A program made the translations under genes and the position numbers. Shown piece after piece: positions 8,175 through 16,397 of a stretch of DNA of 64,000 nt. Position 1 is the first letter of the stretch, and every line of letters begins with the position of its first letter. The notes beneath the pieces were generated by a model. That model was not told where the DNA came from, ran no database searches, and saw nothing but the letters and a program-made list of their open reading frames with translations. This stretch comes from UBA11524 sp964383815 (GTDB lineage Bacteria > Bacillota > Clostridia > Christensenellales > Aristaeellaceae), in assembly GCA_964383815.1 (NCBI GenBank), contig CAYLIC010000003.1:16102-80101 (forward strand). The letters run 5' to 3'.

Positions 8175-9092
8175 ATGTTTGGATTCCGACCGGATGGACG
8201 GCGGGTCAGCGACATTGACCCCACCGTCCGCATTACCCCATACCTGATGCCCATGCGCTGCGATGCCCAGGTGTTTCTGCAGCACAAGGTGGACTACGAA
8301 ATGCTGGCCCGCTACATTGCCAGGCAAAGCGCCAAGGGCGAGAAGATTACCTTCATGCAGATCATCATCGCCTCCTTTGTCCGGGCAGTGAGCCAGCACC
8401 CGGAAATCAACCGCTTCATCATGAACAAGCAGTATTACTCCCGCAACAACTGCACCGTGTCCTTCACCATGCTGAAGGATCCGCAGGATGCTGCTGCCGG
8501 TGAAACTGCGGTGAAGATTAAGTATGACCTGACGGACACCATCTATGACGTGCGGGACAGGATGAACGCCGTTATCAACGCCAACCGGGGTGAAGGCACT
8601 GCCAACTTCGCGGACAAGCTGGCCCGGGCTGCGCTGGCGGTGCCCGGCCTGCCCACGCTGCTGGTGTACCTGGTGCGCCTGCTGGACCGCTATGGCCTGT
8701 GCCCCGGTGCCCTGCTGGATGAGCTGCCTTTCCACACCAGCATGTACATTACCAACAATGCCTCCATCGGCCTGCACCATGTGAACCACCACATTTACAA
8801 CTTTGGCTCCACCAGCCTGTTCTTCGGCATGGGTTCTGTGGAGCGCACCATGGTGATGGAAAACGGTCAGCCCCGGATGAAGCGCTGGCTGCCCATTGGC
8901 ATTACGGCGGACGAGCGGGTGTGCTCCGGCGCCCACTATGCAGGCTTCTTTGCCACCATGAGCAACTGCCTGAACCACCCCGAGCTGCTGGAGGTGCCCC
9001 CGGAGTCCGTCCGGTACGACCCCAAGGTGGAATACCATGTGCCCAAGGTGGGCGAAAAGAAGGCCGCTGAGGAGAAGACGGTAGGCGCGTAA
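8175..9092 (+). CDS. 2-oxoacid dehydrogenase E2 / CAT-fold acyltransferase-like protein, active site altered
   Basis: This 305-residue soluble protein resembles the catalytic (chloramphenicol-acetyltransferase-like) domain of E2 acyltransferases but has no lipoyl or subunit-binding domain. KITFMQIIIASFVRAVSQHPEINRF (split over residues 57-81) matches the family, as does the region near residues 186-220. The usual DHRVxDG active-site motif appears as DERVCSG at 246-252, so the catalytic His is Glu and the following Asp is Ser. I believe stand-alone Clostridial relatives often also have Glu there, but cannot check. ATG 8175 was preferred over GTG 8169 because GAGAGG lies eight bases upstream of it. 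It has its own promoter and no dehydrogenase partners nearby. It may bind an acyl donor for another reaction or be non-catalytic. Confidence 0.7.
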   Translation: MFGFRPDGRRVSDIDPTVRITPYLMPMRCDAQVFLQHKVDYEMLARYIARQSAKGEKITFMQIIIASFVRAVSQHPEINRFIMNKQYYSRNNCTVSFTMLKDPQDAAAGETAVKIKYDLTDTIYDVRDRMNAVINANRGEGTANFADKLARAALAVPGLPTLLVYLVRLLDRYGLCPGALLDELPFHTSMYITNNASIGLHHVNHHIYNFGSTSLFFGMGSVERTMVMENGQPRMKRWLPIGITADERVCSGAHYAGFFATMSNCLNHPELLEVPPESVRYDPKVEYHVPKVGEKKAAEEKTVGA

Positions 9093-9116
9093 GCCACATT
9101 CCCAAGCAGGATTTTT

Positions 9117-9173
9117 CCTCCGCTGTGTCGAATACGGTAGCATCACCGTGCTTCGGCAGAGCGGAGGTTTTTT
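9117..9173 (+). promoter_or_regulatory. Long hairpin enclosing the tyrA ribosome binding site
   Basis: CCTCCGCT (9117-9124) pairs with AGCGGAGG (9160-9167), with inner pairs CGAA/TTCG and ACGGT/ACCGT, followed by six T. The 3' arm contains the GCGGAGG that serves tyrA at 9176. It may be a terminator for the upstream gene, a translational switch for tyrA, or both. Confidence 0.75.
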
Positions 9174-9175
9174 GT

Positions 9176-10009
9176 ATGAATGTTGGCATTGTGGGCCTGG
9201 GGCTGATTGGCGGCTCCCTGGCGAAAACCATCAAGCTGCACACGGCGCACAGGGTGCTGGCCTGCGATATTGATTTGCAGACCCTCCTGCAGGCCCAGCT
9301 GATGGATGCCATGGACGGGGAGCTGGACGACCGCAATCTCCCTACCTGTGATGTGGTGCTGGTGGCTCTGTATCCCGCCGCCATTGTGGAGTGGATCAGC
9401 GGGCATGCCCGCCTGTTCAAGCCCGGCGCCCTGGTGATTGACTGCGGCGGCGTGAAGCAGGAGATTTGCCGCCCCCTGGCGCCCCTGGCCCGGGAATGCG
9501 GCTGGCACTTTATCGGCGGACACCCCATGGCGGGCCGGGAGTTTTCCGGCTTCAAGTATGCCAAGGATGACCTGTTCGACAACGCCAGCATGATCCTTAC
9601 CCCCATGGGGGACGAGGCGCCGGAGCTGTTGCAGCAGGCGCGGGACTTCTTTATGGATCTGGGCTTCCGCCGGGTGCAGTTCACCACGCCCAAAACCCAC
9701 GATGAGATGATCGCCTACACCAGCCAGCTGGCGCATATTGTTTCCAGCGCGTATGTGAAAACACCCCTGGCCCGGCGGCACAAGGGGTTCTCTGCCGGCT
9801 CCTTTGCGGATATGACCCGGGTGGCCCGGCTGAATGAGGGCATGTGGACGGAGCTGTTCTTTGACAACAGAGAGGCTCTGCTGCCCGAGCTGGAGAGCCT
9901 GGTGGCCCGCATGACCGAATATCGCGATGCCCTGCGGGACAACGACCGGGACACCATGCAGCGCCTGCTGCGGGAAGGCCGGGAAATCAAGGAAGGGTTG
10001 GAAAGCTGA
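9176..10009 (+). CDS. tyrA: Prephenate dehydrogenase
   Basis: This 277-residue enzyme oxidatively decarboxylates prephenate to 4-hydroxyphenylpyruvate, the committed step to tyrosine. The NAD-binding Rossmann motif VGLGLIGGSLA starts at residue 6. The substrate region GGHPMAGREFSGFKYA and the PKTHDEMIAYTSQLAHIVS segment with its conserved His residues are intact. There is no ACT domain or chorismate mutase fusion, so it is the short form. ATG 9176 follows GCGGAGG by eight bases, and that site is locked in the 3' arm of a long hairpin. The stop overlaps the start of the DUF523 gene by one base, implying coupled translation. Confidence 0.94.
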   Translation: MNVGIVGLGLIGGSLAKTIKLHTAHRVLACDIDLQTLLQAQLMDAMDGELDDRNLPTCDVVLVALYPAAIVEWISGHARLFKPGALVIDCGGVKQEICRPLAPLARECGWHFIGGHPMAGREFSGFKYAKDDLFDNASMILTPMGDEAPELLQQARDFFMDLGFRRVQFTTPKTHDEMIAYTSQLAHIVSSAYVKTPLARRHKGFSAGSFADMTRVARLNEGMWTELFFDNREALLPELESLVARMTEYRDALRDNDRDTMQRLLREGREIKEGLES

Positions 10010-10437
10010 TGCGCATTGCTGTGTCCGCCTGCCTGCTGGGCGAAAAGTGCAAGTATAACGGTGGCGACAATGCCAATGCGAAGGTTGCTGCCTTTGTCCA
10101 AGGGCATGAGGTGGTGCCCCTGTGCCCGGAACGCCGCTGCGGCATGCCGTCGCCCAGGCCGCGGGTGGAAATTCGCGCAGGCCGCCTGGTGGACGAGTTT
10201 GGCACGGATGTGGACGAGCTGTATCGCCGGGGTGTGGCAGACAGCATTGCGGACATGGGCCGGGTGGACATGGCGATTCTCCAGCCCCGCAGCCCAACCT
10301 GTGGCGCCCGCCAGGTGTACGATGGCAGCTTTTCCGGCAGGCTGCTGCCGGGCCAGGGCGCCCTGGCTGCCGCACTGACGGCCCTGGGCGTTCCCGTTTA
10401 CGAGCCTGAAGACCTTGACGCACTGTGCAAGGAATGA
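10009..10437 (+). CDS. DUF523 family protein (YbbK-like)
   Basis: This 142-residue protein starts MRIAVSACLLGEKCKYNGG and contains PLCPERRCGMPSPRP and LQPRSPTCGARQVYDG, the hallmark of DUF523 proteins of unknown function. The conserved Cys in SACLLG, CPE and SPTCG could bind metal or act in a thiol reaction, but the role is not established. The start codon overlaps the tyrA stop by one base, so the two are translationally coupled. Length is typical for the stand-alone form. Its 3' end contains the promoter of the downstream tRNA gene. Confidence 0.88.
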   Translation: MRIAVSACLLGEKCKYNGGDNANAKVAAFVQGHEVVPLCPERRCGMPSPRPRVEIRAGRLVDEFGTDVDELYRRGVADSIADMGRVDMAILQPRSPTCGARQVYDGSFSGRLLPGQGALAAALTALGVPVYEPEDLDALCKE

Positions 10438-10443
10438 TATAAT
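10415..10443 (+). promoter_or_regulatory. Promoter of tRNA-Leu
   Basis: TTGACG (10415-10420) and TATAAT (10438-10443) are 17 bases apart and overlap the end of the DUF523 gene. The predicted start near 10450 is a few bases before the tRNA. Confidence 0.8.
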
Positions 10444-10454
10444 TTCCCTTGCCT

Positions 10455-10536
10455 GCTGGCATGGTGGAATGGCAGACACCGGGGACTTAAAATCCCCTGC
10501 TCACAAGGCGTGCGGGTTCGAGTCCCGCTGCCAGCA
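10455..10536 (+). tRNA. tRNA-Leu (UAA anticodon)
   Basis: The acceptor arms GCTGGCA and TGCCAGC pair fully, with A73 at 10536. The anticodon loop CTTAAAA carries TAA, the variable arm is long as in class II tRNAs, and the T arm is GCGGG-TTCGAGT-CCCGC. The 3' CCA is not encoded. Confidence 0.97.
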
Positions 10537-10546
10537 CGCAAAAACA

Positions 10547-10593
10547 ACAGCACCCGAACCTCTGTGATGGAGGCACGGGTGCTGTTTTTTTTC
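10547..10593. terminator. Bidirectional terminator between tRNA-Leu and lacI-type gene
   Basis: ACAGCACCCG (10547-10556) pairs with CGGGTGCTGT (10576-10585). Eight T follow on the plus strand, and TTGTTTTT follows on the minus strand, so it can end both the tRNA transcript and the convergent maltodextrin operon. Confidence 0.88.
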
Positions 10594-11614
10594 ACTCACC
10601 CTGTACAGGCATTGTTGTCCCTCGGCGTACCAGCGTGGGGGTGGTGATGTAGGTCTGTATTTGCGTGGCGGGATGCTTCAGCTTTTGCAGCACCAGGCGG
10701 CCTGCTTCCTGGCCCAGCTCGTACATGTTGATGTCCACCACGGTCATGGGCGGCTCAGTAAAGAGGGAGAAGGGATAGGTGTCGAAGGTGATGATGCCCA
10801 TGTCCTCCGGGATGCGGATGCCCTTGGCCTGCAGCGCCTGCATGAGCCCCAGGGCAATGGGGTTGTTGGCACAGATGACCGCCTGGGGGCGCGGCTTCAT
10901 CCGCAGGAGCTTCTTCATGGCCCGGGCGCCATCCGCCAGGGTGGACTGGCTTTGCAGCACCCGCTCGTGGGGGAGGGAAAGGCCTGCCTCCTGCAAGGCC
11001 TGGCGCACGCCCTGGAGCCGCCGCCAGGAAATCATATCATCCGCCCTGCCGCCCACATAGCACAGCTCCCGGTACCCCATTTCCGCCAGGTGGCGCACAG
11101 CCAGCTCGCCGGACAGGCGGTTGTCCGTGTCAATCCAGCAAAGGCGCTTGTCTATGTCCGGCTTGCCAATAACGATATGGGGGATGCTCTCCCTGCTGAT
11201 GTAGTCCGCCAGCTTTTTCGTCATCACGGACATGTGCAGCACAAAGCCGTCCACCTGGTTCTGTGTCCAGGCCTTTTCCACATAGGGCAAGGCCTCCTTG
11301 CCGGACAGGTGCTTCATCACCATGGCATAGCCTTTTTTGTCCAGGGTGTGGGCAGCGCCACGCATGATTTCGAACAGGTGCGGGTTTACAAAGGCGGCGT
11401 CAAAGGGGAAATCCGCCAGGAAGGCCATTTGATAGGAGGCCCGGGTGGCAAAATTTCTGGCACGGGCATTGGGCTGATAGCCCAGGGCCTTTGCGGCTTG
11501 CAGAATGCGCTGCCGGGTTTCCTCCGCCACGGCGCCGGAGCCATTCATAGCCTTGGACACTGTGGCGGGGGACACACCGGCCCTTTGTGCTACATCACGA
11601 ATGGTGGACGACAT
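10592..11614 (-). CDS. LacI-family transcriptional regulator of the maltodextrin operon
   Basis: This 340-residue repressor-type protein has the N-terminal helix-turn-helix TIRDVAQRAGVSPATVSKAMNG and hinge AKALGYQPNARARN, followed by a periplasmic-binding-protein-like ligand domain (residues about 60-330). ATG 11614 is used because GGGAGG lies seven bases upstream; an in-frame ATG twelve codons earlier lacks this. It is the last gene of the starch/maltodextrin operon, 19 bases after the GH13 stop. By position it probably senses a maltodextrin and binds the GGAAACCGGTTTCC palindrome near the operon promoter. That assignment is inference. Confidence 0.9.
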   Translation of the reverse strand: MSSTIRDVAQRAGVSPATVSKAMNGSGAVAEETRQRILQAAKALGYQPNARARNFATRASYQMAFLADFPFDAAFVNPHLFEIMRGAAHTLDKKGYAMVMKHLSGKEALPYVEKAWTQNQVDGFVLHMSVMTKKLADYISRESIPHIVIGKPDIDKRLCWIDTDNRLSGELAVRHLAEMGYRELCYVGGRADDMISWRRLQGVRQALQEAGLSLPHERVLQSQSTLADGARAMKKLLRMKPRPQAVICANNPIALGLMQALQAKGIRIPEDMGIITFDTYPFSLFTEPPMTVVDINMYELGQEAGRLVLQKLKHPATQIQTYITTPTLVRRGTTMPVQGE

Positions 11615-11633
11615 ACCAACGCCTCCCGGCTCT

Positions 11634-13349
11634 TCATTTGCGGTAGACAACGAAACCGTTCATGCCCAGTATATCACATGCCAGCCGGGACTGCCACAGG
11701 ATTTCTCCGGGAATGCACACGGGCACGCCCTCGGCGCTGCGGTTCAGCATGATGCCAATGGTTTCCTCCGGGCACTGGCGTACATAATGGTACAATCCAC
11801 CCTGCCGCTGGGCAAACACCAGGCGGAAGCTGCCCCGGCGCAGGGCGGGGTGTGCGCTCCTTAGGGCGATGGCCTGGCGGTAGAAGGCCTGCATGTCGCA
11901 ATCCCCCTGTCCCCAGGGCATGGGGCGACGGTATTCCTCCTCCAGCACGCCTGTCATGCCCAGCTCATCGCCGTAGAACACGCAGGGCATGCCCACAAAG
12001 GTCATCTGGAACAAAACTGCCAGCTTCATGGCAGCCTTGTCCCCATTGCACAGGGAGAGAAAGCGGCTTACATCGTGGCTGTCCAGCAGGTTCAGCTGGG
12101 CATAGGCTACCGGGCGGCGGTAGCGCATGAGCATGTCCGTTACCCGGCTGTTGAAGGCCTGGGCATCCACATCCTGCAGGGCGAAAAACCTGCGGCAGTG
12201 CCTGCGGAAATTGTAGTTCATGGTGCTGTCGAACATGCTGCCGTCCAGCCAGTGGCAGGCGGTTTCCCACACCTCGCCAATCAGTGCGCAATCGGGTTTT
12301 ACGGCCTTCACGGCGCTGCGGAAGGCCCGCCAGAAGCCGTCGTTCACCTCGCTGGCCACGTCCAGCCGCCAGCCATCGATGTCATATTCCTTCACCCAGT
12401 GGACGCCCACCCGGCAGAAATAGTCCTGCACGGCAGGGTTGTCCGTGGCGGCTTTGGGCATCATCCGCTCGTAGCCGAAGCACTCATAGGTCGGATAATC
12501 CTCCATGCTGTCCGGGATGGTCACCGGCTCGGCCAGGCGGAAGAACCAATCCCACCAGGGCGAGACCTTGCCACGGCGGATCACATCCTGAAAGCCGTCA
12601 AACTTCCAGCCCACATGGTTGAACACGCCGTCAATCATCACCCGCAGGCCCAGGCTGTGGGCGTCCTGCACCAGGGCCTTGAAGTCCCCATCGGTGCCAA
12701 AGGCCGGGTCGATATGGAAGTAGTCAATCAGGTCGTATTTGTGGTACTCCCCGGCCACGAAGATGGGGTTCATGTATATGCAGGTGAACCCCATGCCCTT
12801 GATGTAATCCAGGTTGGCCCGGATGCCTGCAATGGTGCCGCCCAGCTTGCCATGGACGGTTTCGCCGTGCCAGGCTTTTTCTGTGGGCGTGCAGGAAATG
12901 CAGCCTTTGCCGGTAGCGAAGCTATCGGGGAAAATGTTGTACACCACCGCATCCTGGAGCCAGGCGGGCGCCTGCACCCGGTCGGCCCGGTGGTTGTAGG
13001 GAAGCTGGAAGTATTCCGAGCGGTCGTCGGTTAGGGCGGCATTGAACTGGTCGCCATAGTACAGGGTTTCCGTGCCGGCGGTGTCCTCCAGCTGAAAACC
13101 GTAGCATAGCCGCCGGATGCCTGTTTCCAGGGTAACCTCCCACCAGTCGAACAGGGCATCCTGGCACACAGGCGCCATGGGCGCATGGAAATAATCCACC
13201 GGCGTGCGGCGGCAGGAACGGTCGCCATAGACCAGGGTGCAGCGCTTCAGGTCGCCCCTGGCGGCCCGGAGGCGGAACACCACATGGGAGTCATCCAGCC
13301 CAAAGGCGTATTGGGACATGGGTATGTGCATGATGGCTTCATACTTCAT
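11634..13349 (-). CDS. GH13 alpha-glycosidase (neopullulanase/cyclomaltodextrinase type)
   Basis: This 571-residue enzyme has no signal peptide and so acts on imported maltodextrins in the cytoplasm. An N-terminal beta domain (about 1-120) precedes the (beta/alpha)8 barrel. The GH13 signatures are present: MIDGVFNHVG, GWRLDVASEVN with the nucleophile Asp, LIGEVWE with the acid/base Glu, and LLDSHDVSRFL with the third Asp. A short C-terminal beta domain ends the chain. The N-terminal domain and lack of export suggest the GH13_20 neopullulanase/cyclomaltodextrinase group; an exact substrate cannot be read from sequence. It starts six bases after the second permease gene, with AAAGGA upstream. 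Confidence 0.9.
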   Translation of the reverse strand: MKYEAIMHIPMSQYAFGLDDSHVVFRLRAARGDLKRCTLVYGDRSCRRTPVDYFHAPMAPVCQDALFDWWEVTLETGIRRLCYGFQLEDTAGTETLYYGDQFNAALTDDRSEYFQLPYNHRADRVQAPAWLQDAVVYNIFPDSFATGKGCISCTPTEKAWHGETVHGKLGGTIAGIRANLDYIKGMGFTCIYMNPIFVAGEYHKYDLIDYFHIDPAFGTDGDFKALVQDAHSLGLRVMIDGVFNHVGWKFDGFQDVIRRGKVSPWWDWFFRLAEPVTIPDSMEDYPTYECFGYERMMPKAATDNPAVQDYFCRVGVHWVKEYDIDGWRLDVASEVNDGFWRAFRSAVKAVKPDCALIGEVWETACHWLDGSMFDSTMNYNFRRHCRRFFALQDVDAQAFNSRVTDMLMRYRRPVAYAQLNLLDSHDVSRFLSLCNGDKAAMKLAVLFQMTFVGMPCVFYGDELGMTGVLEEEYRRPMPWGQGDCDMQAFYRQAIALRSAHPALRRGSFRLVFAQRQGGLYHYVRQCPEETIGIMLNRSAEGVPVCIPGEILWQSRLACDILGMNGFVVYRK

Positions 13350-13355
13350 GGGCGG

Positions 13356-14201
13356 TTATCCTTTCACTCCGCCTGAAGTCAGGCCGGAGACCATATGCTT
13401 TTGGGACAGGAAGAAAATCACCAGCACCGGCAGGCTGACCACCAGGGATGCCGCCGCAAACACAGGCCAGGAGCCGCTGGTTTCTGTGGCCTGGAGGGAG
13501 TACAGGCCGGAGGCCAGGGTCATCCTGTCGGTTCCGGTGAGGAAGTTGATGGAGAAGATGTACTCGTTCCACACAAAGTTTACAATCATCACCCCGGTGA
13601 CAATCAGCGTGGGCCGGGCCAGGGGAAGGACGATTCGGGTAACGATGTTCACATCGCTGCAGCCGTCCATGCGCCCGGCTTCCTCAATTTCCACGGGAAT
13701 GGCGTCGAAGTACCCCTTCATGTTCAGCAGCGCAAACACGGACATGGTGCCCGCATAGATGATGATCAGCCCGATATGGGCGTTGATCAGCCCCAGGCTG
13801 CTCATCAGCTTGTAAATGGCGAACATGGAAAGGATGGACGGGAAGGAGTATAAAAGCAGCAGCACCCGCAGCACCAGCCGCCTGCCTGCAAAACGCTTGC
13901 GGGAAAACACATACGCCGCCGGCACCGCTGTGCCCATGGCCAGCACCAGGGTGGCGAGGGTCAGCACCATGGTGTTGCCAAACCAGAGCAGCACCGGCTC
14001 CTGTGTAAACACCCGGGCATAGTGGGCCAGGGTGAACTCCCTGGGGATGAAGGAGAAGCTGGAGGACAAAAGGCTGCCCTTTGCATCCAGGGAAACGGAC
14101 AGGGCATAGAGAATCGGCAGCAGCGCCAGGAAGCAGCAGGCGATGAAGAACAGGTTCACCCCTGTGGAAAAGGCGGCGCGCCTTACAGTTTTCGCTTTCA
14201 T
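13356..14201 (-). CDS. Carbohydrate ABC transporter permease (MalG-like)
   Basis: This 281-residue membrane protein has six predicted helices and the EAA loop that docks the ATPase, seen as EIEEAGRMDGCSDVNIVTRIVLPLARP. It is the second permease of a CUT1-type sugar importer. Its start overlaps the stop of the MalF-like gene by four bases (ATGA), indicating translational coupling. Together with the binding protein and first permease it should take up maltose or maltodextrins. No ATPase gene is in the operon, so a shared MsmX-type ATPase elsewhere is likely. Confidence 0.92.
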   Translation of the reverse strand: MKAKTVRRAAFSTGVNLFFIACCFLALLPILYALSVSLDAKGSLLSSSFSFIPREFTLAHYARVFTQEPVLLWFGNTMVLTLATLVLAMGTAVPAAYVFSRKRFAGRRLVLRVLLLLYSFPSILSMFAIYKLMSSLGLINAHIGLIIIYAGTMSVFALLNMKGYFDAIPVEIEEAGRMDGCSDVNIVTRIVLPLARPTLIVTGVMIVNFVWNEYIFSINFLTGTDRMTLASGLYSLQATETSGSWPVFAAASLVVSLPVLVIFFLSQKHMVSGLTSGGVKG

Positions 14202-15112
14202 ACGCTGGCCTCCTTTTCCTGCCGGTTGGTTACCTGGGCAAAGACAATCAGCAGCAGGAAAATCATGATGGAAATGGCGGAGGAGTAGCCATAGTTGTTG
14301 GTGATGAAGGCATTCTCATACGCATAGGTGATGATGGTGTGGATGTGCGCCCCTGTCTGGGAACCCACCTGCTGGGTCATCAGGTAAATGATGTCGAACT
14401 GCTTGAAGGTGGTGAACAGGGTAATCATCACCGATGGACCGATAATGGGCTTCAGGCATGGCAGGGTGATGGATACCGCCTGGCGGACAGGCCCTGCGCC
14501 ATCCAGGGTAGCGGATTCGTAATAGCTGCGGTCAATGGCCTTCAGGCCGCCATCCATGATCATAATCATAAAGGGCAGCGCCAGCCACAGGTTGACCGCC
14601 GTGCAGCACAGAAACGCGCTGGCGTCACCCTGCAGCCAGCGGACGGTCAGCCCGGTGAGCTGGTTCATCCACTGGGTCAAAAGGCCAAACTGGCTGTTGA
14701 ACATGCCGGTTTTCCACAGGAGGATGCTCACATACCCGGGCATGGCCCAGGGAAACATGAGGATGGTTTTGTACACATTCCGCATGGGAAGGCGTTTCAC
14801 GTTCAGCAGGTTGGCAATCAGGAAGGCAATGGCCAGCTGCAGGCCCATGTTGACAATCGTCCACAGGATGGTCATGCCCAGGGCGGCAAGAAACCCGGAA
14901 TCGAACACCAGCAGCGCACGGGTGTAATTGTCAAAGCCAATCAGGTCGAAATTAAACCAGTGGTAGGTGTTCATGTTGGTGAAGGAAATGTACCCGGTGT
15001 AGAGGATGGGAAAGACCACAATGAGGAAAATCAGCACCAGGGATGGTGCGGACACCAGGTAGGCCGCGACGGTTTTTCTTGCGGCATGGGGGCGTGCAGG
15101 CTGTTTCATCAT
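14198..15112 (-). CDS. Carbohydrate ABC transporter permease (MalF-like)
   Basis: This 304-residue inner-membrane protein begins with a short basic segment and has six or so helices. The EAA motif reads YYESATLDGAGPVRQAVSITLP, typical of CUT1 permeases. It overlaps the binding-protein gene upstream and the MalG-like gene downstream by four bases each, so stoichiometric coupled translation is expected. It forms the heterodimeric channel with the MalG-like protein. Confidence 0.92.
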   Translation of the reverse strand: MMKQPARPHAARKTVAAYLVSAPSLVLIFLIVVFPILYTGYISFTNMNTYHWFNFDLIGFDNYTRALLVFDSGFLAALGMTILWTIVNMGLQLAIAFLIANLLNVKRLPMRNVYKTILMFPWAMPGYVSILLWKTGMFNSQFGLLTQWMNQLTGLTVRWLQGDASAFLCCTAVNLWLALPFMIMIMDGGLKAIDRSYYESATLDGAGPVRQAVSITLPCLKPIIGPSVMITLFTTFKQFDIIYLMTQQVGSQTGAHIHTIITYAYENAFITNNYGYSSAISIMIFLLLIVFAQVTNRQEKEASV

Positions 15113-16317
15113 TTCATTGCCTCAATCAGCTCAAGGGCCTTCTTCTGTGCGGCAGCGGCGGCGGTGGGAATGTCCTGCCCGCTCATGTTCACGTTGGTCA
15201 AAAGGTTGCCGGTCACCGTCCACATCACGTCCATTTCGGGAATGTTGGGCATGGGGATGGCGGTTTGAGCGGTTTGCTTCATGGCCATAATCAGCTCATC
15301 CCCGGTAACCTCCTCCAGGGTGTAGCAGCTTTCCCTGGCGGGGGCGCAGCCGCTGACCCTGGCAAGCCTCACGCTGACCTCCGGCTGCATCAGCACTTGC
15401 AGCACCCGGGTGATGGCCTCACCCTTCTGCTGGGCCTGCACCTTCAGCACATGCAGGCCCTGGATGCCGGAATAGGGCGCCAGGGGCAGGCCTGTTTCGT
15501 CCACCAGGGGCATGGGCGCAATGCCCACATCAATGCCCGCCGCCCGCACCGTGGGCACAAACCAGGGCCCGGCAATGGTGGCGTGGGCCATTCCCTCGGT
15601 GAAAAGGGTGTTTACGGTGGCGTATTCCGTTTCGCCGGGCATGTAATCCACAAACTTCTTGTGGTACGATAGCGCGGAAATCACCGGAGCGCTGTCCAGA
15701 CAGGGAACACCATCCCCGGTAATCAGGCTGCCGCCAAAGCCGTGAATCCACCCGGCGGCGTAGTAGGGCGTGGCATGCTGCTCCACAAAGCCGTAATGAC
15801 CATACTTGGTTTTCCGCTGCATGTAGGCGTAAAGCGCCTCAGTGGTGGCGGGCACATCCTCCGGGGACATGTACTTATTGTTGTACATGAACAGCAGGGT
15901 TTCAAAGTACAGGGGCACCTGGTACACCTGGCCCTTGTAGGTTGCGCCCTGCACGGTCAGGGGCACATAGTCCGCCAGCGCGTCCTGGCCCAACAGCTCG
16001 GTGACAGGGGTCAGGATGCCCATCTCCGCATACACGCCAATTTTGTCGTGGGCGAAAAAGTACATGTCCGGCGCGGCATTTTTGTCGTTGCCCACCAGCT
16101 TCAGGGATTCTGTCATGCCGGTTTTCTTTTCAAACACCACATGAATGTCCGGCTCCAGGCACTGGGCGGCCTCCTCCAGCACGGCAATAACGGCATCCTC
16201 CTTGTCGTGCCAGATGGTGATGGTCACAGGGCCTGCGGCCTGATTGTCAGTTGAACCGGTGCAGCCTGTCAGCAGGAATAGAATGCTGACCAGCAGCAAA
16301 CACAAAGCCTTACGCAT
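15109..16317 (-). CDS. Extracellular solute-binding lipoprotein for maltodextrins
   Basis: This 402-residue protein has a lipoprotein signal, MRKALCLLLVSILFLLTGC, with the lipobox LLTGC at residues 15-19. The mature part looks like a cluster B/CUT1 sugar-binding protein: VTITIWHDKED near the start, KNAAPDMYFFAHDKIG, and GIAPMPLV later. It would be tethered outside the membrane and deliver sugar to the two permeases. AGGAGGA lies a few bases upstream of ATG 16317. An 80-base gap with a hairpin separates it from the upstream starch-binding protein gene; no separate promoter is visible there, so cotranscription is likely. Confidence 0.92.
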   Translation of the reverse strand: MRKALCLLLVSILFLLTGCTGSTDNQAAGPVTITIWHDKEDAVIAVLEEAAQCLEPDIHVVFEKKTGMTESLKLVGNDKNAAPDMYFFAHDKIGVYAEMGILTPVTELLGQDALADYVPLTVQGATYKGQVYQVPLYFETLLFMYNNKYMSPEDVPATTEALYAYMQRKTKYGHYGFVEQHATPYYAAGWIHGFGGSLITGDGVPCLDSAPVISALSYHKKFVDYMPGETEYATVNTLFTEGMAHATIAGPWFVPTVRAAGIDVGIAPMPLVDETGLPLAPYSGIQGLHVLKVQAQQKGEAITRVLQVLMQPEVSVRLARVSGCAPARESCYTLEEVTGDELIMAMKQTAQTAIPMPNIPEMDVMWTVTGNLLTNVNMSGQDIPTAAAAAQKKALELIEAMK

Positions 16318-16351
16318 GACTGATTCCTCCTATGAAGTGAGCGATGATAGC

Positions 16352-16386
16352 GAAAACAGGAGAGGAGACAGCTTCTCCTCTCCTGC
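16352..16386 (-). terminator. Hairpin between starch-binding gene and transporter genes
   Basis: On the minus strand CAGGAGAGGAGA pairs with TCTCCTCTCCTG and is followed by TTTTCG. It is a weak terminator candidate and could set a higher level of the first gene relative to the transporter. Confidence 0.75.
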
Positions 16387-16397
16387 GAAGGTGTAGG

